Source: Seminavis robusta
Lineage: Eukaryota > Bacillariophyta > Bacillariophyceae > Naviculales > Naviculaceae
DNA: 64,000 bases
Assembly: GCA_903772945.1 (NCBI GenBank)
Contig: CAICTM010000303.1
Span: forward strand, 1 to 64,000
Reading direction: 5' to 3'
Part shown: in pieces, positions 21,903 to 34,733 of the stretch
Layout of the letters: the number at the start of each line of letters is the position of its first letter
How positions within the stretch are numbered: the first letter of the stretch is position 1
Made by a program: the position numbers and the translations under genes
Notes under the pieces: model-generated
Databases searched by the model: none
Seen by the model: the letters and a program-made list of their open reading frames with translations, nothing else
Told to the model about the DNA's origin: nothing

Positions 21903-24213
21903 CATCATCTTACTGCTAGCTGGCTAATACCGTACATACTTTTGCTACCCAACAAGTAACTAAATCATGCCTTAGCACATCGACTTAGCATCTTTCATCT
22001 TCCTCTTGCATGGGGCTACCGTACCCGGACGGGGAAGAGCAAGAGAAGGCGAGACGTTCGTCTTTGGTCTTTGAGAGGGACTCGAAGTCGAAGGACCAAC
22101 ATCACCACTGTCGAGCAAGAAAGAAGGAACGTCAGAAGTCTTGGTGCAATATCATTATGAAGAAACGAAAGACTATTAAGGGTGCCATTTGCCAGTGGAT
22201 CGACGTGCAGAACAGACTCATGAAATGGCTGTGAACTGCTCTTTTGTGGATGCGATTGTCAACGGCCAACATTGAGCAGACCTCCAAGGACGAGACAGGG
22301 GTTTGAGGCGCCACGGTTTTTCGAACAAGAAGCGGACATTGCCAACGGCCAACATTGAGCAGACGTACCACGCGAAAGAGACAAGGGTTTGCTTGCAACA
22401 ACGGCGACCCACCAAACAGAAGAGCCGACCTTGTGTGATTCAAGCAAGACGTCGCTGACGATCCGAAGATTAGAGCAGAAGACTTGGACGATGAAACGGC
22501 TCCTCATGATCGACTTGTTCTAAGAAAGGCATGCAGAATGGAACAAGGAAGAGGTTAGACTTGAGCTGGTACGGTAGCAAAGCAAAGCAAGACCGCATGC
22601 ATGCATGACACTTTGGTTCAGCGAAGTGGGGAACAACAGTCTTCTAAGAGTGTCTGCCACCCCCCACTTCCAACGACGTTTATGTTGGCTCTCTCGAGCA
22701 AAGAACTACTAATGTCATGCATGCATGCCGTTCGCTAGCGGACCGTACCTGTTTGTTGCCTTCACGAGGACGAACCACCCCAACAAAGGACTGGAAGAGG
22801 AACGGCCACGGCGCCATTGTCAACATTGAGCAGACCTAGGTTGGGAACTAAAGGGGATGAGGCGACAACGGTCTATGACCGTGAAAAAGCAATGGCACAA
22901 AAGACAGGAACACAGGGACTTACCTTTGCACGAGTACGAACCAACCCACTGGAACCACCGCAAGACAACACCATTGCCGGCGAAGAGTGCCAAGTGGACC
23001 CCACACAGAGTGGGAGCCCAGTCACTCTCCTGCAAGCAGCACCGGCAAAGGTGTCATCGTCATGCATTTGGAAGAAGAAGTTGTGGTTGTGTTGTTGATG
23101 ATGAAAGAAAAGACGTGCTTGAAGGCAACGATCGTTTCACTCGTTTCAGCAAACGATCGTTTCATTATTTGGCAAGACCAACTCAAAATCGAAAGAGGTG
23201 TCAACATCAAAAATCAAATGGAGCTCGTCATTCATGTTGCCGTTTCAAACTGAAACGGCCAAACTCTCGGCAAAGGTACGACTGGTACGAGTGGTGGTTG
23301 ATTGACATGACGGAGCTCGAGGCTGCTTCCAAGCATTCTTCCCGAGTTAGTGAATAGATACAGCAACCATAAGTCCATCCGAGTTGTTTCCATTGTGAAA
23401 GCAGAAAGGTGGTCGACACGTGTACGTCGACACCAGTCCCAACGTGGAAGATGCGTCAAACAAAAGAAGAAAGATGTCCTTGGTCCTTGAACGTTATCCA
23501 AACGAGAGAAGCATGTCATGGTGGAACAGATCCTTCTTCAAAAGGAGCAGCCGCTGGAAAGAGGAGGTTACATCGTACATCATCTTGATAAAGCTATCGA
23601 GATAATGAACTACGACCGAGAGGAAAAACAAAAACGACGACCGAGAGGGAATTCATCGTCCAGAGATTGACTGCATGCTTCGGTTGGCTGCTTCGAATTC
23701 AGCATCAGCTCAGTTGAGTACTACTTGTTTAGGGATAAGGTTCGTTCAACCTAATATCTTTTGATGCACCAAATCGGCTCACTGATTGAAAGCCCGGTTG
23801 AAGCTTTCCAGGATGTCATGATAGCTAGCCAGATCTAGCTATGCATAGCTCCCCTCTTCCTCATCTTTATTGGATGAAAAGGGGGGTTTAGAGTAGGTAG
23901 ATTATCTACGGAAGCCAGCCGGGGCCAGGCTTAAGCAAAGAACAGTCAAAATTCAGGACCTAGACTACATGTACAACATGTATAGTAGCTAGTAGAGTCT
24001 AGGTTCTGTGGAACTGGGGCGAGAAACTGAGGACCACGCCAATGGGTTTGACTTTGCCCATGATTGCCGTTTCAAACTGTCGCCACAAGGCACTTGATCG
24101 TCAAACTTTCCATGAGGATAGCTCCCTCGGCTCAGCTGGACAAATTTATTGGCGCTGAAGATTTTAAAAGATATCATAGATTGTTTTGTCGTTTATTCTT
24201 TATTTACAACTAA
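21903..24213. other. Intergenic
   Basis: No gene supported. It contains three copies of caacattgagcagac (22267-22281, 22350-22364, 22821-22835), a local repeat of cgatcgtttca (about 23130-23166) and gcatgcatgcatg palindromes. It separates two convergent genes: the stop at 21902 (+) and the stop at 24214 (-). Confidence 0.6.
22261..22364. repeat. 21-bp repeat pair around CCAACATTGAGCAGAC
   Basis: Perfect 21-bp copies at 22261-22281 and 22344-22364, with a shorter 15-bp copy at 22821-22835. Not coding. Confidence 0.8.
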
Positions 24214-27200
24214 CTACACACAAAGCATTTCATCTCTATCTACTCGTTCCATCAGCGCCACAGCCTCCTTCAAGGATGGATGATCTTCATCCAGATTCGA
24301 GTTGTGGTATATATCCAATGCCTTGTTGATCCATTCTTTCGCCTCTTCAAAATGACACTTGCGCAAGTGAATCCCTCCCAAATGAACCAGAATATCGGCG
24401 ACAGCAGGATGTCGCTCACCAACAGCCTGCTCCGCCATGGGCAACGCTTCTCGTAAGCACTTCATCGCGTTCGTATAGTCTCCCGTTGCCACCAAACAGC
24501 TTGCCTTGGTCGCCAGCGCTCGAGACACGTCAATGTGACGCTCGCTCAAACTCTCGCGACGAATCTCCAACACGGCATTGCAAATGTGCTTGGCCTTGCG
24601 GAACCGTTGTCGCTTGCGGTGAATCTCGGCAAGCTCGTGCAATGTCGTCGCTTGCAGAGGATGATCCGCTCCCAAAAAGTCAATCCTCATATAGTAACAC
24701 TCCTCCAATGTCTTGGTAGCATTTGGGTAGTCGCCCTTGCGGGCATAAGCACACCCCAGACTGTGCAATGTCTCAGCCACATTCGGATGCTTGTACCCAT
24801 GAATCCTACGCTGTGTGGCCAGAATGTCACGGAATTGAGCAAACGCAGCATCCAGTTCCGACTCGTAAATGGCGTACATGTTGCCGATCTCACGACGAGT
24901 CCGCAGCGTGGCTGGATGGACCTTGCCCAACAGGTTATTCTGGATACGAAGCGCTTCTTCCAATGCGTCCATGCCATTGTCATACTCGCACAGAGCAACC
25001 TGTACTACACCAATCTGGAACCAAGTCGCTGCCACAGTCTCGTGGTCTTCGCCAGTTTCCGCCTTGAGCTCCTTGAGAGCATCTTGGAGTAACCGAAGCG
25101 CCTTTTGGAAAAAGCCAAGGTGGAACTGAACGGTGGCAGTCAAGACACGAGCCGTGGCAATGTGCATCTTGTCACATCCAATCTGCTTTTGCACTTCTAG
25201 TGCACGGTCGTAATAGTCGATTGCTTCCATAAAGATACCGGCACGACAGCTCAACATACCCAAGCTATTCAGTGTGGTCGCTACCTCCTCTAGATTTGCC
25301 TTCCCTTCCGTACGCTTTTGATTCAAGCACTGAAGCTTTTCTTCGAAAAAGGAAATGGCCATCTTGTACGAACCACGATCTTCGTGCGCGCGCCCGATCA
25401 CTTCCAGCATGCCAACTTCAATAAAGGTACTGTAGTCATCCGATTTGGCACGAACAGTTGACAGAGAGTTTCGCTCTCGGTAGTACACAGCTCCAATGTG
25501 AATCAAAGTCTGAGAAACTAGTGGATGCCGCAGTTCTTCGCCGTGGCACTCCTTCAGAATGCGAAGCGCCTCTTGGTGCTTTTCCATGGCCAAGCTGAAC
25601 TTGGATTGACGAGCCAACACACTACCAATGCGATTCAACGTGTTGGCAGATTCTTCGTGAATGTACCCGTACAATGCCAACTCCATCTCCTGGACTTCAG
25701 CATAGCAACCCAAAGCAGAGTCGTATTCACCCTTGCGCACAAAGATATCTGCCAGCAAATGCAACGACCGTGCGGCATCGGCAGAATCACCGCGGTACTT
25801 CTGGATGCGAAGCGCTTCATTGGTAGCCTTGAGAGCCTCTTCCACCTCCTCGCTCTGAAGATAGAGTATTGACATTCGGAACAAAGTAGCGCCCACCCTA
25901 TGGTTGGCCTTGTCATCGTTCAATGCCTCTAGCTCGTACTGTGCCAGGAGCTTCTCCTGTTGTTCAATCTCAAGGGCGATTTCGTTCTTGTTTGGAACGA
26001 CCGACAAACTGTCAGACTGCAAGATATTAGCAGCCGGTGTAACCTGCTGTGTGGGTGTGGATGGTGGCACTACCTTGGGAGTGCTGACGGACTGCTCCAG
26101 ACTGACAGGACCAATCTTGCTAGAGGTACTGTTGACGCTCGTGGTAGCCGTACTGGCCCTTCGCTTGCTTGATAAAGCCGATGACTGGAAGAACGAGTTG
26201 GGAATTGGAGAGCAGGCAGCCGCAGCCACAACTTCGGTTTTGAGCGTTGATGCCGCCAAAGGAAGAGTTGAAGACTCGCGAATAATCAGGTCATCATTGG
26301 TGTCCTCCTCGTCTTCATCTTCGGAATCGAAATCCAGTGGTTGCGACTTCATCTGAGCATGAATTGCCTTGGCCGACAAGAATCCTTCCGCAGCTTCGAC
26401 AGCTTGGTGAAAGTTGGGCAGCCAGCCATCGAGTTGCCCCAGTTGGCCCCACCATTGGTTGTTTTTGTTGCGATTCTTGACATTCGGGTCGTCCATGATG
26501 AAGGTAATCTGCGAAAGAGTATCATCGTGAGACTGCGACGCCAGTGAAACAAATTGAATCGGTCTCCCAAGAGTATCATCCCCTTCCAACTCTTCAACAG
26601 CAGCATCCGTCTTCTCGGCTTCATCCTCGCGTGCTGACTGATTGGGCTTTGTCAGTGACGATGGTAAGCTGTCCTTCATCGGAGAATCATCCATGCCTTC
26701 CGACACTGTGGCTTCAGCTTCGGCGTCAGTTTGCAAGGCTTCAAATTGATCGTGGTGCTTCGACGATCGTCCCGCCTTCGTCTTTCGACGTAGCCGAATG
26801 GAATTAGACAGTGCTCGGACAATGCGATTCCCTGGAGAGCTCTTGGACATCTCTGACCCGTGACTCTTAGACTTTTTGTTCCGCGGCGATGGCGTAGAGT
26901 GTGATTGCGATTCTTTGGGAGTGGCATCATCGTTATCGTGAACTTCAAAGGTGGGACTAGAGTCTCTCTTGGGACCATCTAATGGATCAGACGAAAATGT
27001 ATTGTGGACATTGTTTTGGGAGACGGAAGGAACTGGAGACTCCCGCTCGCCCGACGAGAAGGGGTCTGTTATCAAATCATGCAACTGGCTGGGTTGGCGA
27101 GAATCATCATAGATAATGATCTTGTGCTTGTGTTTCTTTGGATCCGACGGACGGTATAACCCAGCTGGATCTCGTCCGCGGTCACGGTCGGCATCATTCT

Positions 27201-30200
27201 CAATTGGGTCCTCTCCATCGTCGTCGGAAGGAGCAGAATCTTCGTCACCAGAAGAGAAATCTTCCCTAGCAAAGCGAGTGTAACCTTGCTCAGACTCCGA
27301 GTCGCCACTGTAAGAAGGAGTGACATCGCTTTCCGAATCATCAGCATCAAAATCTTCGTAGCCTTCGAAAGGGTCCGAGCTGGCGTCGTCGTCATCTTCG
27401 TGTCGCTGGAAATCTCTCTCCTTGGGTGTGGGATCAAATAGAACAGGTGATCGCTGGCTTTTTGAACTCGGAGAGAAACTGTTGTTGTTCGCCTGGTTCG
27501 AAGTGTCTGGTTCCGGGAAGAATGCATCAAAGGAAGAAACTTTGGATTTCTCTCCATTTTCATGCGCGACAGATATCTGAATGATTCCATCGCTGAGTCC
27601 ATGCTTCGATGTTTGTGACGTCGGACTTGCTGGTTGCTTTGGTGACTTGGACAAGGTTTCAATCTGTGCTGGTGGCTTTGACGGCACGGGAGGTGGTGGC
27701 GGCGGAGGAGGAATGTTGAAGGGATTTTCGTCTTCGTCATTCGGACTCTGCAGTAGTGGTGGAAGATACCCAGATGTCTTGTGTTGTTCATTGACCGACG
27801 ACGCGGATGACTGACCACCGTACGTCGAGGTCAAATCGGACAGACTTGCGGCCACCAACGGTGTGTTGGTTTGACCATTCGTCGATTCGTCATCGGGTGT
27901 GGGTGTTGCCATGCGCTCTTTGAATGACATTGGATTCCTCGACAGCTGTCCAATGGCCGCAGCGTTGAGCTTTCTTTGTTGTTGTAGATGCGGCCCTGAA
28001 TGCTCATCAAACGGTTTCTCCTTGCTGGACGCTTGCGTGGCTTCATCAAATGGCTTTTCACTGGATGCAGTCTTGGCAAGGACAAGATCTGTGATTGACT
28101 TTTTGACACTTCTCACTGATGCTTCATCCTTGCTCGTTGGTGTGGATGGCGGCGGATGGTCAATGTCAATATCCAGACCAACCAATACCGACGACACCAC
28201 ATCCGACTGCCCATCGTCAATCAGTGCTCCGCTTTCCGCACTAGGCGATCCCAAGAGCATTTCGTTGTCTAGCTTCACCCGCTTCAAGATGATATCCTTT
28301 GCCCGTTGCACCTGGAAGGAATCCTTGCCACCAAATGGATCGACATCGAACGGTACCGAATCATCATATTCCCCTTCGACTGGTACAACAGCGTTGCTGG
28401 TAGGCATGGGTGTGAGTGCTCGTGACGTGGTTGGTCTTGGACTATTGGTGATTGGAATTTCATCTACGGCACTCTGAGTGTCGAGACTTCCCAAAGACTT
28501 TTCATCTTCGTCGTCGTCCTCATGATCATCGTTCACTGGCGGTTGTTCGACTGGTGGGGGTGGAGGAGTCGAACTCTCTGTGCTTTGGCTCTTTTGCGTG
28601 ACAATGGCATTGTGATTGGCACGGTCAAAGGGCACTAGCGGTAGATCGTTACTATCGGCCACAAAGTCAAAGTCTTGCTGCATGGGCGACAAGACGGGTG
28701 TGGGGGATCTTCCAATGGAATCGCTCTTTGCTGGTGACGCTCCCGGAGACACTTTGGGTGATGGCGACTGTACAAACTCATTCTTCGGGCTGTGAATGTG
28801 GAAGAAGAGAGCAACGTAAGATACGCCAAGCAATCGAATGAACGAATGAATTCAACGTGAACTCAAGTACCAAGCTTACCTTTCCGAGTGAACACGAACT
28901 GCCACTGGCGGTGTTGGTGGATCGGCACTCTTGGGCGACTCCTCGGAAGTATTTGCATTACTCATACTGGGCGAGAGTACTGCAGCGACGGCATCCTTGG
29001 TGATGCGTCCCCGTTCTTCCAAATCACTTCCGCTACTGGCCGTCCGACTATTGCTGCTACTTCGTGCTCGACTGCGACTTCTAGATCTTGATCGCAATCG
29101 ATTCTTGGCCGTGGCGAGCGCCGCCATGCGTTCTTGTTTTTGGCAAAACTCGACATGCATCAATAGTTCAAAGACATCTTCTTCGTGGTCGGTACCTTCC
29201 AATCTTCGTGCCGACTCTAACAGACACTGTTTGGCTTTAGCCAATTCCCCCATGCCCATGTACGCTCTACCCAATTCTCGAAAGACAATGGCTTGATGAA
29301 CACTGGGAATGGCCTTGTGGTCAATACTGTTGTTGCCCTTGTTGTTGTTGTTGTTGTTCTCGTCATCGCTATTGTCACTGTCGAGCCACCATAGCATTTT
29401 GGTTTGTGGCAATTCACGCAAAAAGTCGACAGCTTCTCTCCATCGTTTCTGTCCCATCAAGACATTGGCAATTCGTACGACGGATTCCGTAGCAGCCCGT
29501 GTGGATTCATAAGAATCATCGTATTCATCATCATCCTTGACACTAGCTTGGTAAATGGTATGGGCGGCATGATACAGGTCGAGTCCACCGGCAACATTGC
29601 CCTGACATTCCATGACGCGTCCAATCTTGACGAGTGCTTCGGCGACTTCCCAATGATCTTCTCCTAGATATCGTGATACAATGAGTAGAATCTTTTCATA
29701 GCAAATGAGTGCTTCTTGGTAGTGTCCTCGTTCTTCCTTGACGCGTCCCATGGAGTTCATGGTATTGAGTAGATCGTGTGAGAGTACCTTGGCAGTATCT
29801 TTGGTTCCGCTGGTTTGCAATTGCAGATCCATGGCCGTGTGCAGTGCATCGACTCCCTTTGTCATTTCTTGTTGACAAAAGTAGAATTCCGAGAACTGTT
29901 TCCAGCATTCGACGAGTGATTTTCTCCATTCATTCTCGATATCTTGCGTGAGATTGGGCTGACTTAGGTGTTGTTCCAGAAGTGTCTTCCATGATTGCAA
30001 TGCAACGAGTCCATCTTGGGGTGTATCGGATTGTCGATATAGTTTAGCCAAACTCTGGTAAGACGCTACGAGCCACTGAAGTTGTACTTGTTGGAGACAT
30101 TCCTGTTGAAAAAAGACATCGTCGACACACGTGACCGAGAGTGTTCCATGATTGTCGTGTAATAGAATGGCGGGTTCTTGTGCGAGTAACTCCACACAAG

Positions 30201-31209
30201 CTTCGTGACACTCGAGTGCGGCGACAGAATCCCATACACTGGTTTCGTAGATACTAGCCCGATGATGGAGTGTTTCGGCAATGAGTGCGGTCAGACAGAC
30301 CGTCTCTTGTTCTTCTAGTGCAGCCAGTGGAAGTGGCGACGGCGGTGCGAGTCGTTGTCTACATTCTCTGTACAATTGCTCGGCATCGTGATAGCACTGG
30401 AGCGCAGCGTCTCCTTGTTGCAACGCATTGTATACGGCTCCCATATTGTGTAGAGTAGCGGCGGCATTGCACGTATCGACAATTCCAAGTGGCGGATCCT
30501 TGGCTTCGGCCGCTTCCGTCTGATAGACAATGAGAGCCCGTTGGTACCACGTAAGAGCTCCTTCGAGATCTTCTTCTTGAAGACAGACACACGCATGACT
30601 GGAATAGTCGAGTGCAATGGCCGTTCCTTCATTACTGTTGCTAGTGGATTCGCCATTGGCGCAACTATTGGGAGATGTCGTAGTCGACGCTTGAGTGGTC
30701 GGCGTGGCGTGCGTGCCATTGGACGTTGTGGAATGCGAGCAATTGTGTTGTTGTTGTTGTTGTTGCTGCTGCTGTGATTGACTCATCGTGTAGACCATGG
30801 TACCACCGCTGCTCGTGGCCGCAGCATTCGTAGTCGTATCGTTGGGTTCGAGGAGTGTCGGAGGACTTATGGGAGGACTCGGTCGAAGAATCATGGGTTC
30901 GTGTGGAGGAGGCGAAGGCGTAATGGTGGACGTCATGTAGGAATACTGATTCGGCGGAGGAGACGACAAGAGTGGCTTGGTGGCGGACGGAGACGCCTTA
31001 CTGTTACTACTAGTCGTACTGCTGCTGGACCGTCTCTTGCCATGGCGCTGTTTGTGCTTGCCGTGTCGAAAGGAAGACTTGTTCCTGGCGCCCATCTGAT
31101 AAAAGATCTTGGAACTTCCGCTGCTCGCCGCTGGAGAAACAACTGCCACTGCGGTACCGTCGATCTGTTGAAGCGGAACTCCCACTGTACTACTACTAGA
31201 AGTCGTCAT
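24214..31209 (-). CDS. Giant TPR protein (kinesin-light-chain / nephrocystin-3 type repeats)
   Basis: Two exons, 31209-28880 and 28789-24214, with one 90-nt GTAAGC...CAG intron; splicing joins VHSE to SPKNEFVQ and gives 2,301 residues. I chose ATG 31209; an open frame extends upstream to 31278 only through a non-ATG codon. Exon 1 has a Ser/Pro/Gln-rich head with a poly-Gln run, then about 500 residues of TPR-like helices (LHNMGAVYNALQQGDAAL), then an Arg/Ser tail (RSRSRSRSR). Exon 2 starts with about 850 disordered residues with acidic and Ser/Pro stretches, then about 520 residues of 42-residue TPRs (AETLHSLGCAYARKGDYPNA, ADILVHLGGIHLRKCHFEEA). The last residues are DEMLCV. TPRs of this kind are scaffolds for protein partners (family knowledge); cargo, ciliary or signalling roles cannot be told from sequence. 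Confidence 0.88.
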
Positions 31210-32924
31210 GGTCGTACTGGTATCGTTGCCTTGCCTCTTTCCACTCAATGATACTGCTTGTCTTGTCTTGACTGTCACTCGTCTCTAGCTAGACGATAGA
31301 TAGATAGATCCGTTGAAGAATGCTTACGACCCTCACTCAAGTTTTTCAAGAAACACAGAACCTTCCATCAACCGTTGATCACACAAGCAATCAACACAAC
31401 TTGGACAATACAACCACAACAACGTCTTGCTGCTTTCTTTCTCACTGCCAAGACGAACGATACGATAGCTAGCCTACCTAATATTAGCCAGTCACACACA
31501 TGCATGCACCGTCCAAACAACCGTCCTTCCACAAAAGGAAAGGTGCGTTGCGTTCTTTTCCATTGGAGATCGGCGCGGGACCAGCCTCACACTATCAAAC
31601 CGCTCAACATGGTCAACGGCAACATCATCCTAATCACACAAAATTACATGCACGGGACCGTCCAATTTGGAAATACAAACCATCTAACTAACTGGACAAA
31701 AATATTCGAATTTTCATACTCATATTCAGACGTGAACATGCAACATACTCGCTCGAAGCAGGATGGTGGTCCCACAATTTAGCTGGCTTACAACTATTGC
31801 GTGCGCCTTGGAACACTCCGAGATATCCAAAGCAAACGGTAGCAAGAAGATTCCAATACTACATGTGTTTGTGACCACTGTGCACCGTCCCGTATCATCC
31901 ACCTGTATACGTATACTAGTAGTACGAATTGTAGGAAGCAATTGCTATGGCTATTATGTTATTAGAATGTTGCATGGAGGTGCCCAAACAGGCAGGTATG
32001 GTAGCTATCTAGCTAGCTAGCAACAAAAAAAAGTTGAAGAATGTTCTAGGTTTCTTGGCTGCAGTGCTCTGGATTGTTGGTTTCGTTGCCTCGGCTGGCT
32101 GGTCTTGAAACTACCTGGTACCGGTGCCGGTACCGGTACAGTAGGGGAGACTTGGTACGTACCGGTATCACTCTACTAGCTAGCTAGTGAGTACATCGTA
32201 ATTCATAGTCGAGAGCATCCGATTGGGCATGAGTAGAGGTGCACGCCCCGAAGAAAGGCTAGTGACAGCAGTGCATGGAACTCGCAAACTTGCTGGGTCA
32301 TCATCACTATCATAGACCGGCCGGAACAGGCATGCACCGCATGACATTGTAGTATGACCTTTCGTTCATCTACGGTATATGCCATAGTTTGTTTTGTGTC
32401 ATGGGTTACTTGCTGGGCCATTGCCACGGTACTGTCGCCCATCCGGCCACTCGATTCACATTCAGCCAAGAAACCATGGCGGGGCCCGTCATGCATCATT
32501 GCTTCAGTGCCTTCCCACCGGTACGGTACCAGTAGTACGGGACCACACTCCCGCACCTTTGTGGGCCGGCATCATAGGAAGAAGGGCAAGGTCTCGTTCT
32601 TTGTAATCGGCACTACTGTATCTTGCATCGCTGGCTACCGTAGCTAGTGAGCATTGGCTGCCTTCCATCCCATTGATGGTAGAAAGCAATCCACACAAGA
32701 AGCAAGCACCCGAGTGCTTTGCCAGCCGACCTGCAGCCAGACCTGCCGTAGAGTAGCTCTAGAGAGGTGCGCGCTCCGAGTAAAGCAGTCTCGAGCACGG
32801 CCTCGGTGGACACGAGTACCGGCACATCGTACTTCAGACTATCCTAGAAGTCCAGTATTCGGCCGGTGAACTGGCTGAGTTGTTCACACTGGTAGACGCA
32901 TTCGGCCTTTCACAAGCAAATACG

Positions 32925-34060
32925 GTGGATGCTGTGGCGGGGGCTGGATTCATTGGATGGTATGGCAGGCCTACTACTGTTGCTTGCATAGCAACTTGCT
33001 TGTCCATCCCCAGTGCTGTCATCCGCCACGGGGAGAATAATGGCTCGTTTGGTTGTTCACGCTACAGGTACCCAGCTTCGCTTGGGCGCAACAGCGACAT
33101 ATGCACGCAAAATTGGCTTCACTCTCTGAGATGCTCCTCTCTGGCATGCTACATAAAACTTGAGCAAGAGTGGACGACGATACTGTCACTCAAAGCTGCG
33201 TCCTGCAGAGACGTACGTGTGCGTATCAGATTCTTTGAAGCCTGTCTATTGCTCTGGGAGTACTGAAGCAAATCGCTGCGGAACTGGCTCCAAGCAGTGA
33301 TAACCAAACAGCTATCTACCGACTGGTAGGGCTATGATCAAAATACGGCCGTTCGTACCCTTCGAACAAGTCAAAGGCTCCGGCCCGTGTCCAGTGGTGC
33401 CTCGAAACGCATTGAATCCTACCGTCCGGGGCCGGTGCGTCTCTTTGGCGCTACCGGTACCGCGAGAACTCCTCAAACCAAATGGGCTTGCTACCGCTAC
33501 ACAGGTAGAGCTCTAATCATATTATACGGCCATTCGTACCGTCCATAGATGAATGGACCAATTAAGTCAAAGGCTCGGGCCCGTTTAGCTACGCACTGTG
33601 GTTCCGTGAAACGCTTTGAATCCTACCGGCACGTCCTCCGTAGGGCTAAACCGGATACGGTAGAGATGATAGCGGGTTCTAATGTAGTACTGTAGGGTTC
33701 ATGGAAGCATTGGGCAGCTGACAAATACGTACGGTTGGGTGTTAGGGCTTCTGTGGCTGGATTCATGGATATTGGTATGGCCAGCAGGAAGTTTGCTTGT
33801 CCATCCCCGGTGCTGTCCGCCACCACGAGCACAGCGAGATTCAATGCTGACTCGTTTGCTGCATGGTTTCTGCGGAGCAAACGACTTCGTACAGCCAGCT
33901 TGGCTTGTCTGCTTGGATGCGCTACAGTCACCCAGCTTCGCTTGGTGCGAGTGCGACATCTGAACGCAATCTTCTCTGAGATGGCTGCTACATACCGTTA
34001 AAACTCGAGCAAGAGTGGACGGACGACGAGCGTCCTGCCGAGACGTAAATGTACCGGACT
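32925..34060. repeat. Diverged local duplication
   Basis: Segments 32925-33220 and 33745-34060 share in order gctggattcat, cttgtccatcccc, ctgtc.tccgcca, acccagcttcgcttgg, tctctgagatg and gagcaagagtggac. Between them 33340-33440 and 33520-33640 share acggcc.ttcgtacc, aagtcaaaggctc and tgaatcctaccg. Small insertions and deletions interrupt the match. Confidence 0.75.
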
Positions 34061-34382
34061 ATGGCTCTTGGGCAGAGTTGGCTCCAAAACCAAACAAGCT
34101 AGCTAGCTACAGGTCCCGGTAGGGCTCTTAACAAAACAAAAAAGCTTTCGTGCTCTTTAAAGATGAGTGGACCGAGTCAAGGCCCGCAACAAACGCATTG
34201 AGACCTCGAGGAAAGTCGAGCGGAGACCATAGCCAGGTATTGGTAGCTTTCTTGACACTCCAGGCTGAGATGTTGCACGTTAACACGACGTATCATCCAA
34301 CTTCCACTTTATCCCATCCCTCACAATCAGACTCGACTCATTGACCAACAGCTGGTGTCCTTGCGACATCTCGACCTGTCGT

Positions 34383-34409
34383 GCCGTGCCGTACCGTACC
34401 GTACCGTAC
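34383..34409. repeat. (CCGTA)n microsatellite
   Basis: About five copies of ccgta/ccgtg head-to-tail. Confidence 0.85.
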
Positions 34410-34448
34410 TACAAAGTGCGTTTATCACTTCTGGATGATCCAAAGCCC

Positions 34449-34710
34449 AATTATGCTCATAGCAGCTATAGAAGAACTTGGTCTACACTGACATGGAGCA
34501 AGGGCAAAAAAGCATCGTATCATCCGAGCTGCGTTCGTTTGGCAAATTCGAATCGTATTGTTGCTTTCTATCACTGCTGCATCACTTGATTATGCTCATA
34601 CCGTAGCAGCTATTGAAGAACTTGGATTACAGTCGCAGGCCAGCAAGGGCGAAAAGCATCGTATCATACGAGCTGCTCTCGTTGGGCCAATTCGAATCGT
34701 ATTGTTGCTA
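34449..34710. repeat. About 140-bp tandem duplication
   Basis: Units beginning near 34449 and 34588 both read attatgctcata, gcagctat.gaagaactt, gcatcgtatcat.cgagctgc and ttcgaatcgtattgttgct. Diverged at several positions. Confidence 0.85.
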
Positions 34711-34733
34711 TATCTCATTCTTTCATTCCTTCC

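Larger units (their letters stand above)
31210..34733. other. Long intergenic region with local duplications
   Basis: 3.5 kb without a supportable gene. It holds dense ACCGGT palindromes (about 32115-32170, 32519, 33451), CTAGCTAG runs, a diverged duplication (32925-33220 versus 33745-34060), a shorter repeat of about 33340-33440 at 33520-33640, an about 140-bp tandem duplication (34449-34710) and a CCGTA microsatellite. Confidence 0.65.

Noticed and set aside
28790-28879. Two separate TPR genes (28876-31278 and 24214-28833)
   Set aside because: The first frame ends exactly at a gaaag|gtaagc donor and the second has a ttcacag acceptor in matching phase, so one spliced gene fits better.
31210-31278. 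Start of the TPR protein 23 codons upstream
   Set aside because: It begins with GTG; the first ATG in frame is at 31209.
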